DNA of 64,000 bases from Marinobacter similis (GCF_000830985.1 NZ_CP007151.1:2480001-2544000), one strand, 5' to 3'. Positions 42,263-51,990 are shown, counted from the first letter of the stretch. Numbers and translations: made by a program. The notes: generated by a model from the sequence alone, not told the origin.

Positions 42263-43254
42263 CTAGGGCTTTTCGGCAATAATCGTGGCCCGACGTGGAC
42301 CGGGATAGCCTCGATGGTTTTGGACGGGTCGTTCGGGTCGAGGAAATCCTGTAGCGAGTTGAAGCGCATCCAGTCGGTACTGCGTTGCTCGTCGGTGGTG
42401 GTGTCTGTGACATCCACCACGCGGGCATTGCGGTAGCCGGTTCGGTCGAGCCAGCGCAACAGGGTATCGCAACTGGGCAGGAACCAGACGTTGCGCATTT
42501 GCCCGTAGCGGTCTGCGGGCATCAGGCTGTGGCCCTCGGGCCCTTCCACCACGAGGGTTTCCAGCACCAGCTCGCCACCGCGCCGAAGGGTGCCCTTTAG
42601 TTCCAGCAGATGGTCGAGCGGAGATCGGCGATGGTAAAGCACACCCATGGAAAAGGTGGTGTCGAACGCAGCCAGGTTTTCAGGCAGGTCTTCCATGCGG
42701 ACCGGTAGGAGATCCACGGGCACCTCGCCCAGGTAGCGTTTGACGCTCAGGAACTGGAACATGAACAGCAGCCCCGGATCTATCCCGATGACTCTCCGGG
42801 CGCCCTCGCCGAGCATGCGCCAGCAGTGATAACCGGATCCACAGCCTACGTCCAGGATGCTCCGGCCTTCCAGATCTGACAGATACGGCTGCACCCGGTC
42901 CCACTTCCAGTCTGAACGCCATTCGGTGTCGATGTAGGTGCCGAAGAAGTCGAACGGGCCCTTTCGCCAGGGCATCAGGCCCCGCAGCGCAGACTCCAGC
43001 TGCTGGTTCTGCGCCTCGCTCAGAGGATCGTCGGTGCGCAGGGTGATGGCGGAATCGGTCAGGCTGGCGTCGACGTTCGACAAAGTCGGCAGCCCGTTCA
43101 AGGCGCCCAGCCAGCGCTCGAGGTCGCCGTGTGGGTTGTCATCAAAGCGCTGGGTAAGTTGCGAGCGGAGTCGATCGGCCCATCGGTCGTGGCCGTCTTG
43201 CGCCAACTCGGTTAATAAGGGTCCGAAGTGTGTCTGCCAGTCAAAAGTCGCCAT
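42263..43254 (-). CDS. cmoB: tRNA U34 carboxymethyltransferase CmoB (frameshift near 42312)
   Basis: Transfers the carboxymethyl group of carboxy-SAM to 5-hydroxyuridine 34, completing the cmo5U wobble base. Start at ATG 43254 (MATFDWQTHFGPLLTEL). SAM fold: SILDVGCGSGYHCWRM, then GIDPGLLFMFQF and FSMGVLYHRRSPLDHL. The frame runs wrong after SKTIE; one G restored near 42312 gives GYPGPRRATIIAEKP and a stop at 42263. Restored length is about 330 residues, like E. coli CmoB (323). Confidence 0.94.
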
Positions 43255-43285
43255 GGGTCTCTGAATGAAATGGTGTCGATGGGTG

Positions 43286-44041
43286 TCAGTGGCTCTTGAT
43301 CGCGAGCATGGACACAAAATTAAAGCACTGGTACCAGACCAGCACTCGATCGAAGCCGGCGGCCAGTAGCCGTTTTTTGTGGGCGGCCTGGGTCTCAGGA
43401 ATTAGCACCTGCTCAATGGCCGAACGTTTCTGGCTGATCTCCAGATCGGAGTAGCCGTTCGCGCGTTTGAATTCATGGTGCAGGCGGGTCTGGATGTCCT
43501 GTTCCTGGTCGGAATCGAAGCCGATCTTCTCGGACAGAATCAGCACTCCGCCGGGCCGGGTCGCTTGGGCGATCCGTGTCAGCAGGTCGGTGCGTTGGTC
43601 CGGTGGAACAAACTGCAGGGTGAAGTTGAGCGTCGTGACCGAGGCATCGCTGAGCTCGGTCTCGAGAATGTCCTCGCACCTTAGTGTTACCGGCAACTCA
43701 CTGTCATCAAGCGCAATATAATGCTCACAGCGCTCGATCATCGCCTCGGAGTTGTCGACCCCGACCAGGGTGCAGTCCGCATGAGGAATGCCGTGGCGCA
43801 TGGCCAGGGTCGAGGCGCCCAGCGAGCAGCCCAGGTCGTAGCAGTGGGAGCCCGCCTGAACGTACTGCTCGGTGATCACCTCGATCATCGGGATGATGGT
43901 GGTGTAGCCGGGTACTGAGCGCCGAATCATATCGGGGAAGACCCGGGCGACGGAGGCGTCGAACCGGAAATCCTCCGGCCGACGTTCGGTGGCAAACAGC
44001 CGGTCTGTTTCCTGCTTCGGTGGCTGGCCTGGTTTACTCAT
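43286..44041 (-). CDS. cmoA: Carboxy-S-adenosyl-L-methionine synthase
   Basis: Makes carboxy-SAM from SAM and prephenate for CmoB. It is 251 residues and intact: DLGCSLGASTLAMRHG, GVDNSEAMIERC and LQFVPPDQR. It lies 31 bases upstream of cmoB, and its start overlaps the stop of the preceding small gene by 8 bases. Confidence 0.95.
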   Translation of the reverse strand: MSKPGQPPKQETDRLFATERRPEDFRFDASVARVFPDMIRRSVPGYTTIIPMIEVITEQYVQAGSHCYDLGCSLGASTLAMRHGIPHADCTLVGVDNSEAMIERCEHYIALDDSELPVTLRCEDILETELSDASVTTLNFTLQFVPPDQRTDLLTRIAQATRPGGVLILSEKIGFDSDQEQDIQTRLHHEFKRANGYSDLEISQKRSAIEQVLIPETQAAHKKRLLAAGFDRVLVWYQCFNFVSMLAIKSH

Positions 44042-44440
44042 CGTCGTTCACCTTGCCCTGCTCGGCACCGGCGTTGTCTTGAGTAACAGGAGCCTTTTCG
44101 GTGTCTGGCACTGGCGCGGCGGTGGGCGCTGGCCGGCTGCACCGTACGCCGCGGTTCTTGTAGTCAACAAGTATGCCCCGGAACGACGGATCGACATCGG
44201 CGGCGATGGCCAGGAAACCGTTTTCACACACGGCGTGCAGTTCCGAGCCTTCGGCGACATCCGGAACGGCTCTTCCGGTTTGATGTTGATGGCCTGGAAA
44301 TCACCCACTGGTACGTGGTCTTTATTGTCGGAATGGTCAATCCGGCCGCTACTCTCCAGCACCAGCACCGTGGCGATCACGGCGACGACCGCGGTGAGGA
44401 TTAAACTGCGAACGGTGTAACGGGCCTCGTTCTGGCTCAT
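44034..44440 (-). CDS. Small membrane-anchored hypothetical protein (frameshift near 44265)
   Basis: Not recognised. About 135 residues when one G near 44265 is restored, joining AINIKPEEP to VPDVAEGSELHAVCENG. One N-terminal helix (SLILTAVVAVIATVLVLE, about 12-29) is followed by a periplasmic domain with two cysteines (AVCENG and RCSRPAP). The tail is acidic (EQGKVNDDE). It overlaps cmoA by 8 bases. No function is proposed. Confidence 0.6.
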
Positions 44441-44473
44441 GCCAACCTCATGTCTGTGGTGTAAATGAAAGGT

Positions 44474-45490
44474 TCAGTACTGGCCGGGAAGTGAAATCGA
44501 CGGCGATTGCAGGGCCGCGAGTTGTTCCCTGAGTGACAGCACTTGGTCTGACCAGAATCTGGGTTGGCCAAACCAGGGGAAGAAGCGGGGGAACGCCGGG
44601 TCATCCCAGCGTTTGGCCAGCCAGGCGCAGTGGCTGATCTGGCGGTAGCAGCGCAGGGGCTCGATCAAGTGGCGCTCACGGCGATTGAAGTCCCGGAACA
44701 TCTCATAGCCTTCGAGCAATTCACCCAGCTGGGCGCCGCGCTCGGTATCCTCGCCGTTCAGCAATAACCACATGTCCTGGATGGCAGGCCCGGTGCGGCA
44801 GTCATCAAGGTCGACAAACAGCATTTGTTCTTCCCGACACAGGATGTTGCCGGCGTGGCAGTCGCCGTGCAGCCGCAGTGTATCGACCGGACCGGCTTCG
44901 TCGATCCGGGCACCGCAGGCACGGATCAGGTCGGGAATCAGGCTGTCCCAAGCCGGGCGCAGGTCATCGGGAATCCAGCCGCCGTCGAGCAGCAGCTGGT
45001 TGTGACGCTCAATGCCGTCGATCAGCGAAATTTCAGGGCGGTGCTTGAACGGCTGGCGCGCGCCGACGTTGTGCATCTGGCCCAGCCATTGACCGAGTCG
45101 GTACAGGGTGTCCGTTACGCTGACGTCCGGTGCCTGGCCGCCTCGCTGAGGAAACACCGCAAACAGGAATTCGCCATGCTGGCCGAGAGTGTCTCCCGAG
45201 GGCATAACCAGCGGTGCGACGACTGGAATGTCTGCTTCCAGGAATTCCAGGGTAATGGCGTGCTCTTCCCGGATGGCCGCTTCGGTCCAGCGGCCGGGCC
45301 GGTAGAACTTGGCGATCACCGGGGCGCCTTCGTCGAGACCGACCTGGTAAACCCGGTTCTCGTAGCTGTTAAGGGCAAACAGTCGTCCACTGACTGCGAA
45401 TCCGGCCTCTTCCATGGCGTCCAGGATGGTATCGGGTTTCAGCGCATCGTAAGGATGGGCTGATGTGGCCGTTGCGGAGTCATGGATCAT
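44474..45490 (-). CDS. srkA: Stress response kinase A (SrkA/YihE family)
   Basis: Cytosolic Ser/Thr protein kinase related to aminoglycoside phosphotransferases, reported in E. coli to protect against stress-induced death. It is 338 residues and intact: ALNSYENRVYQVGL is the nucleotide-binding loop, RLHGDCHAGNILC the catalytic loop and FVDLDDCRTGPAIQD the metal-binding motif. Downstream neighbours are the hypothetical gene and cmoAB. Confidence 0.92.
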   Translation of the reverse strand: MIHDSATATSAHPYDALKPDTILDAMEEAGFAVSGRLFALNSYENRVYQVGLDEGAPVIAKFYRPGRWTEAAIREEHAITLEFLEADIPVVAPLVMPSGDTLGQHGEFLFAVFPQRGGQAPDVSVTDTLYRLGQWLGQMHNVGARQPFKHRPEISLIDGIERHNQLLLDGGWIPDDLRPAWDSLIPDLIRACGARIDEAGPVDTLRLHGDCHAGNILCREEQMLFVDLDDCRTGPAIQDMWLLLNGEDTERGAQLGELLEGYEMFRDFNRRERHLIEPLRCYRQISHCAWLAKRWDDPAFPRFFPWFGQPRFWSDQVLSLREQLAALQSPSISLPGQY

Positions 45491-45499
45491 AGGTAAATG

Positions 45500-45922
45500 T
45501 CAGAGACCTGTGTCGTAGTTGGATTTCATTGCCTGCAAGTGGTACCAGTTTTCGTCCAGTTCCCAGCGCACCCGGCTGATTCCGGAAGCGCCCAGGATGA
45601 CGTTACCTGCCCGGGCCTGGATATTAGCGAGTTCACGCTCGGCTTTGCGCCAGTCGCGGTGGCTGTCATTCAGGTTGCGCATAGCTGGAAACACCGCAGT
45701 CAGCGCTCGCTGTGTCGAGGTGGTATGGGAGTGTAGCGAACTCATGATGGCGGTATCGCCTTCGATTCGCAGTACCCGGTGTTGATAAGGGTAACTGGCG
45801 ACCCGGTCATCGCTTTTTAGCAGGTCGTTCAGGCTGATGATCTCGAACCCGCGCCAACCCAGCCACCCTACAAAAAGAGCAGCCACCAACATCACCACAA
45901 CAAACTGCTTCCTGTCAGACAT
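45500..45922 (-). CDS. Hypothetical protein with N-terminal helix
   Basis: Not recognised. 140 residues with one membrane helix (VVVMLVAALFVGWLGWRGF, about 8-26), then an extracytoplasmic helical domain ending WELDENWYHLQAMKSNYDTG. It is co-oriented with srkA, 9 bases upstream of it, so it is probably co-transcribed. Codon use looks normal for the region. Confidence 0.6.
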   Translation of the reverse strand: MSDRKQFVVVMLVAALFVGWLGWRGFEIISLNDLLKSDDRVASYPYQHRVLRIEGDTAIMSSLHSHTTSTQRALTAVFPAMRNLNDSHRDWRKAERELANIQARAGNVILGASGISRVRWELDENWYHLQAMKSNYDTGL

Positions 45923-46104
45923 ATTCGCCGGGCTCCATCCGCTTTGTCCTGTGCCTCAGTATAACCTGTATGGCTTCCTGCGTAAGCACAGTGACTGGTC
46001 TGCGGGCGCCAATTTCGGCAACTGTTTAGGGGAGCGTTTCGGCGACCAGGGCGCAATCGGTTATGCTTGCCCGAATAATGGACTGAACCCGGGAGAAGTG
46101 TCAG

Positions 46105-47213
46105 GTGTCGCAGGAGTGTCTCGAAGCGCAAACGGTGGTGATTGGTGCCGGTGTGGTCGGCCTTGCGGTTGCCCGGGCGTTGGCTCAAAAAGGGCACGAG
46201 GTGATTGTGCTCGAATCAGGAAGTCATTTCGGCGAAGGCGTGTCGTCCCGCAACAGCGAGGTAATTCACGCCGGTATTTATTATCCGGAGAACAGCCTGA
46301 AGGCGCGGCTCTGTGTCGAGGGTCGTCGGCAATTGTATGAGTATTGTGAGCGCCAGGCGGTCGGGCATCGCAAATGTGGTAAGTGGATTGTTGCAACGTC
46401 TGAGCAGCAAGCGGCGAAGCTGGACGATATTCGGCAAGGAGCGGCCAGGAACGGTGTCAGTCTGGAACCTGTGAGCGGCGCGGAGCTGGCCGCGCGCTGT
46501 CCGGAACTCACGGCGGTGTCCGGGCTGTGGTCGCCGGAGACGGGTATTGTCGACAGTCACGCCCTGATGTTGTCCCTGTTGGGTGATCTGGAGCGTGCCG
46601 GCGGACAGTTAGTGTTGCGGGCGCCGGTGGAAGCGGTGGCTTCCGAGCAGGGTCGCCACCGCCTGACTGTGGCGGGGGATGCACCTGTACCCTTGAGGCG
46701 CAAAACGTGGTTAACGCTGCAGGCTTGGGGGCACCGGGGCTGGCCGGGCGTTGGCAAGGTTTGCCCGAAGATCAGAAACCACGCCAGTGGTTGGCTCGTG
46801 GCGTGTACTTCAGTTATAGCGGGCGGCCGCCCTTCAACAGCCTGATTTATCCGGTACCGGAACCCGGAGGCCTGGGTATTCATTTGACCCTGGATTTGGC
46901 AGGCCAGGCCCGTTTCGGCCCGGATGTGGAGTGGGTTGATACCGAGGATTACAGTGTCAGCCTGTCCCGTCTGGAGCCTTTCGTTCGCGGTATCAAGGCC
47001 TGGTGGCCTAGCCTCGACGAAACCCGTTTGCAGCCGGCCTATGCCGGTATTCGCCCCAAGCTGGCCGGACCGGACGGTGGCTTTGCGGATTTCAGGATTG
47101 AAGGTCCGGAGCAGCACGGTGTAGGTGGCGTGGTGAATCTGTTCGGAATTGAATCCCCGGGCCTGACCTCGTGTCTGGCTATCGCAGACTTGGTGGCTGC
47201 CAAGCTGACCTAG
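46105..47213 (+). CDS. FAD-dependent oxidoreductase, LhgO/DAO family (frameshift near 46708)
   Basis: Glycine-oxidase/D-amino-acid-dehydrogenase superfamily. The GTG start at 46105 follows GGGAGAAG. The Rossmann motif is VVIGAGVVGLAVARALAQKG with the ribose-binding Glu in VLESGSHFGEGVSSRNSEV. One base missing near 46708 shifts to VVNAAGLGAPGLAGRW. It ends with YAGIRPKLAGPDGGFADF and GGVVNLFGIESPGLTS. About 369 residues. The NSEVIHAGIYY stretch is like L-2-hydroxyglutarate oxidase, but the substrate is not proven. Confidence 0.85.
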
Positions 47214-47953
47214 CCCGGCGTTCTGGCGAGCGCCCATATCTGAATGTCCCGGGCGCCGTGCTGCGCCAGTAACCCTGCCAGTGTTCGAGCCGTTGCGCCC
47301 GTGGTCACCACATCGTCCACGATGGCGACCTTCATTGGCACCTTGCCCTGAAGCTGAAAGAGACCCTGCAGGTTTTTCAGTCGCTCGTCCCGGTTCAGTT
47401 CCCGTTGGCTGCGCGCCTTCCGTGTTCGGCGGACCAGGCCGCTGGCAACCGGTACCCCGAGCCTGCTGCCAAGTTCCTCTGCAATCTCCTGCGCCTGATT
47501 AAAGCCGCGACTGCGTCGGCGTTGCGGATGCATAGGCGCGGGTATCAACAGATCGGGGCGGGGCAGGTGGCCGGCGGCAAGCTGAGTTTCCAGTTGTTGT
47601 CCGAGCCCGGCGATCAGGGGGCGGGCGAATTTGCGCTGGCGGTTGTACTTGTAGCGGCCAATAATGCTGTCGACCGGAAACTGGTAGCGCCAGGGAATAA
47701 CAGCACGGGAAAACGGTGGGGGATCGGTCAGGCACTGCCCGCACAGGTGGTTATTGGCGGCCCATGGCAGTGGCAGTGCGCAGGCCTTACACGACCAATG
47801 GTTAACCGGAAGGTCATGCTGGCAGGCATCACATAAGCCATTGATTGCATTGGGGTGCAGGCAAGCCACGCACACGCCTGCCGCTTTTTCACTGTTAACC
47901 TTTAGTTCCATTAAGGTTGACAGCCAGTTCAGGCCCTTTATCATCTGTTTCAT
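47210..47953 (-). CDS. comF: ComF family phosphoribosyltransferase-like protein
   Basis: DNA-uptake-associated protein with an N-terminal zinc-binding region (CVACLHP, CDACQ, CKAC, CGQC) and a C-terminal phosphoribosyltransferase motif (VAIVDDVVTTGATARTL). 247 residues; the start may be one of several Mets (47953, 47944 or 47911). One of the two BirA-type operators (47894-47921) lies within its first 20 codons, so the divergent bioB promoter overlaps this gene. The 3' end overlaps the oxidoreductase gene by 4 bases. Confidence 0.9.
   Translation of the reverse strand: MKQMIKGLNWLSTLMELKVNSEKAAGVCVACLHPNAINGLCDACQHDLPVNHWSCKACALPLPWAANNHLCGQCLTDPPPFSRAVIPWRYQFPVDSIIGRYKYNRQRKFARPLIAGLGQQLETQLAAGHLPRPDLLIPAPMHPQRRRSRGFNQAQEIAEELGSRLGVPVASGLVRRTRKARSQRELNRDERLKNLQGLFQLQGKVPMKVAIVDDVVTTGATARTLAGLLAQHGARDIQIWALARTPG
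47894..47921. promoter_or_regulatory. BirA-type biotin operator 1
   Basis: GTTAACC (47894-47900), a 14-base spacer and GGTTGAC (47915-47921), extended by T and A outside, match the BirA signal (TTGTAAACC-N14/15-GGTTTACAA type). It overlaps the -35 element of the bioB promoter. Confidence 0.75.
47917..47951 (+). promoter_or_regulatory. bioB promoter
   Basis: TTGACA (47917-47922), a 16-base spacer and TATCAT (47939-47944) predict a start near 47951. Operator 1 covers the -35 and operator 2 begins about 5 bases after the start, which fits biotin repression. Confidence 0.7.
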
Positions 47954-47955
47954 CC

Positions 47956-47983
47956 GTAAACCCAGAGACCGGAAAAGGTTAAC
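47956..47983. promoter_or_regulatory. BirA-type biotin operator 2
   Basis: GTAAACC (47956-47962), a 14-base spacer and GGTTAAC (47977-47983) form a second BirA-like palindrome. It ends at the bioB Shine-Dalgarno, and its centre is 62 bases (about six helical turns) from operator 1. Confidence 0.78.
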
Positions 47984-47994
47984 AGGACTTACCC

Positions 47995-49063
47995 ATGATC
48001 GCTACAGCACCCTCCACGGCAATCCGTCACGACTGGACGCTGCAAGAAGCACGCGACCTGTTCGAGCTTCCGTTCAACGATCTTCTGTTCCGTGCCCAGA
48101 GTGTGCACCGCGAACACTTTGATCCTAACGAAGTCCAGGTCAGCACTTTGCTGTCGATCAAGACCGGTGCCTGCCCGGAGGATTGCAAGTACTGCCCGCA
48201 AAGCGGTCACTACAATACTGGGCTTGAGAAGGAAAAGTTGCTCGAAATCGAGAAGGTTGTTGCTGAAGCGAAGGCCGCGAAAGGCAAGGGCGCTTCTCGT
48301 TTCTGCATGGGCGCAGCCTGGCGCAGCCGTCCAAAAAGGACATGCCCTATGTCCTCGATATGGTTAAGCAGGTGAAGTCTCTGGGTCTGGAGACCTGCAT
48401 GACCCTGGGCATGCTGAAAGAGAGTCAGGCGAAAGAACTGGCGGATGCCGGATTGGATTACTACAACCACAATCTGGACACCTCCGAGAAGTTTTACAGC
48501 CACATCATTACTACCCGGACCTATAAGGATCGTCTGGACACGCTGGATAACGTTCGCAAGGCGGGCATGAAGGTCTGTTGTGGCGGCATTCTGGGCATGG
48601 GCGAAGACGAAGACGACCGGGTTGGCCTGCTGCTTCAGTTGGCGAACCTGCCTCAGCACCCCGAGAGTGTGCCAGTGAATATGCTGGTGAAGGTGAAGGG
48701 TACCCCCATGGAAAACGTGGAAGACCTGGACCCGTTCGAGTTTGTTCGCATCATCGCGGTGGCCCGCATCATGATGCCGGCTTCCCATGTTCGCCTGTCC
48801 GCTGGACGGGAGAATATGAACGAGCAGATGCAGGCGCTGTGTTTCATGGCCGGTGCAAACTCCATTTTCTACGGCGAGAAGCTGCTGACCACCGCCAACC
48901 CGGAAGCGGACGCGGACATGGAACTGTTCCGTCGCCTGGGTATCCGTCCGGAGCAGCGGGAGCAGTGCGCTTCCGAGGAGCAGGAGGAAGAGGCGATCAC
49001 CGAGGCGGTGGAGTATGAGCTACGCGCCACATGTTCTATGACGCCACGCGGGAATCTGCGTAA
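47995..49063 (+). CDS. bioB: Biotin synthase (frameshifts near 48327 and 49017)
   Basis: Radical SAM enzyme inserting sulfur into dethiobiotin. The CxxxCxxC cluster motif is in [14 protein letters not shown]. The frame breaks after GAAWR; restoring one base near 48327 resumes [20 protein letters not shown]. Later motifs [19 protein letters not shown] and SAGRENM are intact. Near 49017 a second missing base shifts the C-terminus. The other frame gives [14 protein letters not shown] with a stop at 49063, which resembles BioB tails better than the out-of-frame reading to 49076. Confidence 0.93.
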
Positions 49064-49095
49064 CGCCCTGCCATAAATTGATCAGTCCTGGGGAA

Positions 49096-49205
49096 GCGAC
49101 AAGCGGGTACTGCTCCCCGGGATACGCTACAAGCACCTCCCTGTGCGCTTGATTCGGGCCATCCCTGGCCCTCAACAATCCCGGGGAGCAGTACCCGCTT
49201 GTCGC
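49096..49205. repeat. Perfect 28-bp inverted repeat, probable dispersed intergenic element
   Basis: The 28 bases at 49096-49123 (starting GCGACAAGCGGGTACTGC) are perfectly repeated in inverted orientation at 49178-49205, with a 54-base loop. The loop holds a second hairpin, GGGCCA-tccc-TGGCCC. There is no T-run for termination and no ORF. It lies between bioB and bioF and would fold into a very stable stem in their shared mRNA. It looks like a member of a dispersed repeat family, which cannot be tested within one window. Confidence 0.85.
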
Positions 49206-49237
49206 CCATACCCTTGAGCTAAACGTCAGGTGTTGCC

Positions 49238-50413
49238 GTGCGGGACTTTGCTCTAGAACTCGAACAGCGAAAACAGGCCGGGCTCTACCGAACCCGTCGC
49301 CAGATCTCAGGCCCCCAGCAGCCGGTATTAACCTCTGACGGCAAGCCCCTGCTGTCATTCTGCAGTAATGATTACCTCGGCCTGGCCAACCACCCGGCCA
49401 ATATTGATGCCCTCCGTGATGCGTTGCCCGAGACCGGGCTCGGTGGTGCCGCGTCGCACCTGATTTGTGGCCACCACGATGCCCATCATCGACTGGAGCA
49501 GCGGCTTGCCGAGTTCACCGGCCGCAGTTCGGCGCTGTTCTTTTCTACCGGCTACATGGCCAACATGGGCGTGATCTCAGCCCTGGCGGGGCGCGGTGAT
49601 ACCATTTTTTCCGACCGGCTCAATCACGCTTCCATTATCGATGGCTGCATCCTCAGCCGGGCCAAGATCCGGCGCTACGCTCACGGCGATGTCGCGGCGC
49701 TTGAAACGATGCTGGCCCAGACTTCCGGTCACAAGCTGGTGGTGACCGACGGCGTGTTCAGCATGGATGGGGATGTTGCCCCATTGAAAGAGCTGGCGCG
49801 GGTGTGTCGGGCGCATGATGCCTTGCTGGTGGTCGATGATGCTCATGGCATCGGTGTGCTCGGTCCTCAGGGGCGCGGCAGCATTGCCGCACAGGGGCTG
49901 TCCGAGGAGGATGTGCCGGTGCTCATCGGCACCCTGGGGAAAGCCGTGGGCACCAGCGGTGCGTTCGTCGCGGGATCTTCGGTGTTGATGGATTATCTGG
50001 TTCAGAAGGCCCGAACCTATATCTATACCACGGCCATGCCGCCGGCCATTGCCGCCGCGACCTGTGCCAGTATTGATCTGATTGAGCATGACGACGACCG
50101 CCGTCGGCATCTCGAGAAATTGATCGCGGCTTTTCGGCAGCAAGCAACGGCCATGGGCTATCAGCTGATGCCTTCGGAAACCCCGATTCAGCCCATTATG
50201 GTTGGCGATAACTGGACCGCCCTCGAATTGAGCAAGGCTCTGGAACAGCAGGGGTTGCTGGTGACCGCCATTCGGCCGCCGACAGTGCCAGAAGGTGAAG
50301 CTCGCCTTCGTGTGACTTTCAGCGCCGCCCACAGTGAGGCGGACCTGAACCGCTTATTGCGGGCGCTGTCCAGCTGCCGCCATTTGTTGTCCAGCCCCGG
50401 GGTGGCGGTGTGA
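49238..50413 (+). CDS. bioF: 8-amino-7-oxononanoate synthase
   Basis: PLP enzyme joining pimeloyl-ACP (or -CoA) with alanine. GTG start at 49238. It is 391 residues and intact: FCSNDYLGLANHP, VTDGVFSMDGDVAPL, VDDAHGIGVLGPQG and the PLP lysine in LIGTLGKAVGTSGAF. It is followed after 4 bases by bioC; the esterase gene bioH often found between them is absent. Confidence 0.96.
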   Translation: MRDFALELEQRKQAGLYRTRRQISGPQQPVLTSDGKPLLSFCSNDYLGLANHPANIDALRDALPETGLGGAASHLICGHHDAHHRLEQRLAEFTGRSSALFFSTGYMANMGVISALAGRGDTIFSDRLNHASIIDGCILSRAKIRRYAHGDVAALETMLAQTSGHKLVVTDGVFSMDGDVAPLKELARVCRAHDALLVVDDAHGIGVLGPQGRGSIAAQGLSEEDVPVLIGTLGKAVGTSGAFVAGSSVLMDYLVQKARTYIYTTAMPPAIAAATCASIDLIEHDDDRRRHLEKLIAAFRQQATAMGYQLMPSETPIQPIMVGDNWTALELSKALEQQGLLVTAIRPPTVPEGEARLRVTFSAAHSEADLNRLLRALSSCRHLLSSPGVAV

Positions 50414-50417
50414 GCGC

Positions 50418-51251
50418 TTGGCTGCCCAGGTCTCCGGCTCGGAGCAGAAGCCGGGACTGGTGGCTTCTTCGATTGCAGACAAGTCTCTGATTGCCAGTCA
50501 GTTCGGTGGTGCCAGTAAAACATACGACGGCGCTTCCCGGTTGCAGCGGATCATGGGCGAGGAAATGCTGGATGCGTTGAAACTTTCGGGGGACGGTCTG
50601 CGGCCGCGGCGAATCCTGGATCTTGGTTGTGGCACCGGTTGGTTCACCCGCAAGATCGAGCAGAGGTGGCCGTGCCAGGTAACCGGTGTGGATTTATCCC
50701 CCGGGATGATCGGGCAGGCCAGTGAGCAGTCTGGCCCGGCGATTGAGTGGCTGGTCGCTGACGCAGAGTCTCTGCCGTTCCCGTCCGATAGCTTCGATGT
50801 GGTGTTCAGCAACCTGATGGTGCAGTGGTGTGATGATCCGCGCACTGTATTCGCCGAGTGCCAGCGGGTGCTGAGGCCGGGCGGGCGGTTGGTGCTGTCT
50901 ACGCTGCTGGAAGGTACTCTTTCAGAGTTCAAGCAGGCCTGGGCTATGGCTGATCCGGGCCAGCAGCACATCAATCGGTTTGAGTCTGAAGTTGCCTTGC
51001 GGCAACGGGTTGAAGCCTTGTTGCCGGATGCCCGTGTGGACACCCGGACCATAGCATTACCCTATGCGTCGCCGATGGCGCTTGCCGCTGAGTTGCGCCT
51101 GCTGGGTGCCGGTTTCAAGAGTGAAGATCGGCGCAAGACCCTGACCGCGCCCAGTCGTGTCCGTACTATGTGCCGTAATTATCCCAAACAATCCGATGGC
51201 ACCGTCGTCGCCAGTTATGAAGCGGCGTGGGTGTATTGGCGGGCATCCTGA
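50418..51251 (+). CDS. bioC: Malonyl-ACP O-methyltransferase
   Basis: SAM-dependent methylation of malonyl-ACP that starts pimelate synthesis. A TTG start at 50418 is likely from the 4-base spacing to bioF; an internal start is possible because the first 20 residues are not conserved-looking. ILDLGCGTGWFTRKI is the SAM site, followed by GVDLSPGMIGQA, FDVVFSNLMVQWCDD and LRPGGRLVLSTL. 277 residues, intact. Confidence 0.92.
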   Translation: MAAQVSGSEQKPGLVASSIADKSLIASQFGGASKTYDGASRLQRIMGEEMLDALKLSGDGLRPRRILDLGCGTGWFTRKIEQRWPCQVTGVDLSPGMIGQASEQSGPAIEWLVADAESLPFPSDSFDVVFSNLMVQWCDDPRTVFAECQRVLRPGGRLVLSTLLEGTLSEFKQAWAMADPGQQHINRFESEVALRQRVEALLPDARVDTRTIALPYASPMALAAELRLLGAGFKSEDRRKTLTAPSRVRTMCRNYPKQSDGTVVASYEAAWVYWRAS

Positions 51252-51298
51252 TTTCTGTTTACCCTCCCTCATTAATAAATCTCGGAATTTCATAAGTT

Positions 51299-51990
51299 AT
51301 GGCCAAGAAGACCTTTTTCGTTACCGGCACGGACACGGGCGTGGGCAAGACCATGGTATCGGCGGCGATTCTCGAGGCGGCCCGGGCCGCTGGTCTGCGC
51401 ACCCTGGCGATGAAGCCGATTGCTTCCGGCTGTGACGAGACGCCGGAAGGCTTGCGCAATGAGGATGCCCTGGCCCTGCAGAACGCCATGACGGAATCGC
51501 TGGCCTATGAGGTGATCAATCCAGTGGCGCTGAAGCCGGCGATTGCACCACACGTGGCGGCGGCTCAGGCTGGAAAAACCGTAACGGCACAGCGTTTGAT
51601 CGGATTCTGCCGCGGGCTCCAGCTTCGTCCGGCCGACTGATGCTGATCGAGGGTGCGGGTGGCTGGCGGGTACCGCTTAATGAGCGGGAAACCTATTCGT
51701 CTTTGCCGCGCGAGCTGGGTACGCCAGTGATTCTGGTGGTTAGTCTGAAACTCGGCTGTATAAATCATGCTCTGCTGACTGCCGAGGCAATTCGGGCGGA
51801 TGGTCTTTTCGTGGCTGGCTGGGTGGCCAATCGGGCAGAAGCGGAAACAATGAGTTGCGAGCGGGAGACGCTGGATTACCTGCGCTCGCACATGGCCGCG
51901 CCGTGTCTGGGTGAGCTGCCCTGGCTGGCAGAGCCGGATCCCGTGGCCCTGGCATCCCATCTTGATCTCAAATATTTGATTGAAAATTGA
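51299..51990 (+). CDS. bioD: Dethiobiotin synthetase (frameshift near 51618)
   Basis: Closes the ureido ring of dethiobiotin with ATP and CO2. P-loop FFVTGTDTGVGKTMVS, then AMKPIASGC and NPVALKPAIAPHVAA. The frame is lost at FCRGL. One base restored near 51618 gives PASSGRLMLIEGAGGWRVPL, which contains the GAGG motif. The end reads LASHLDLKYLIEN. Restored length is about 230 residues, the normal size. Confidence 0.93.
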
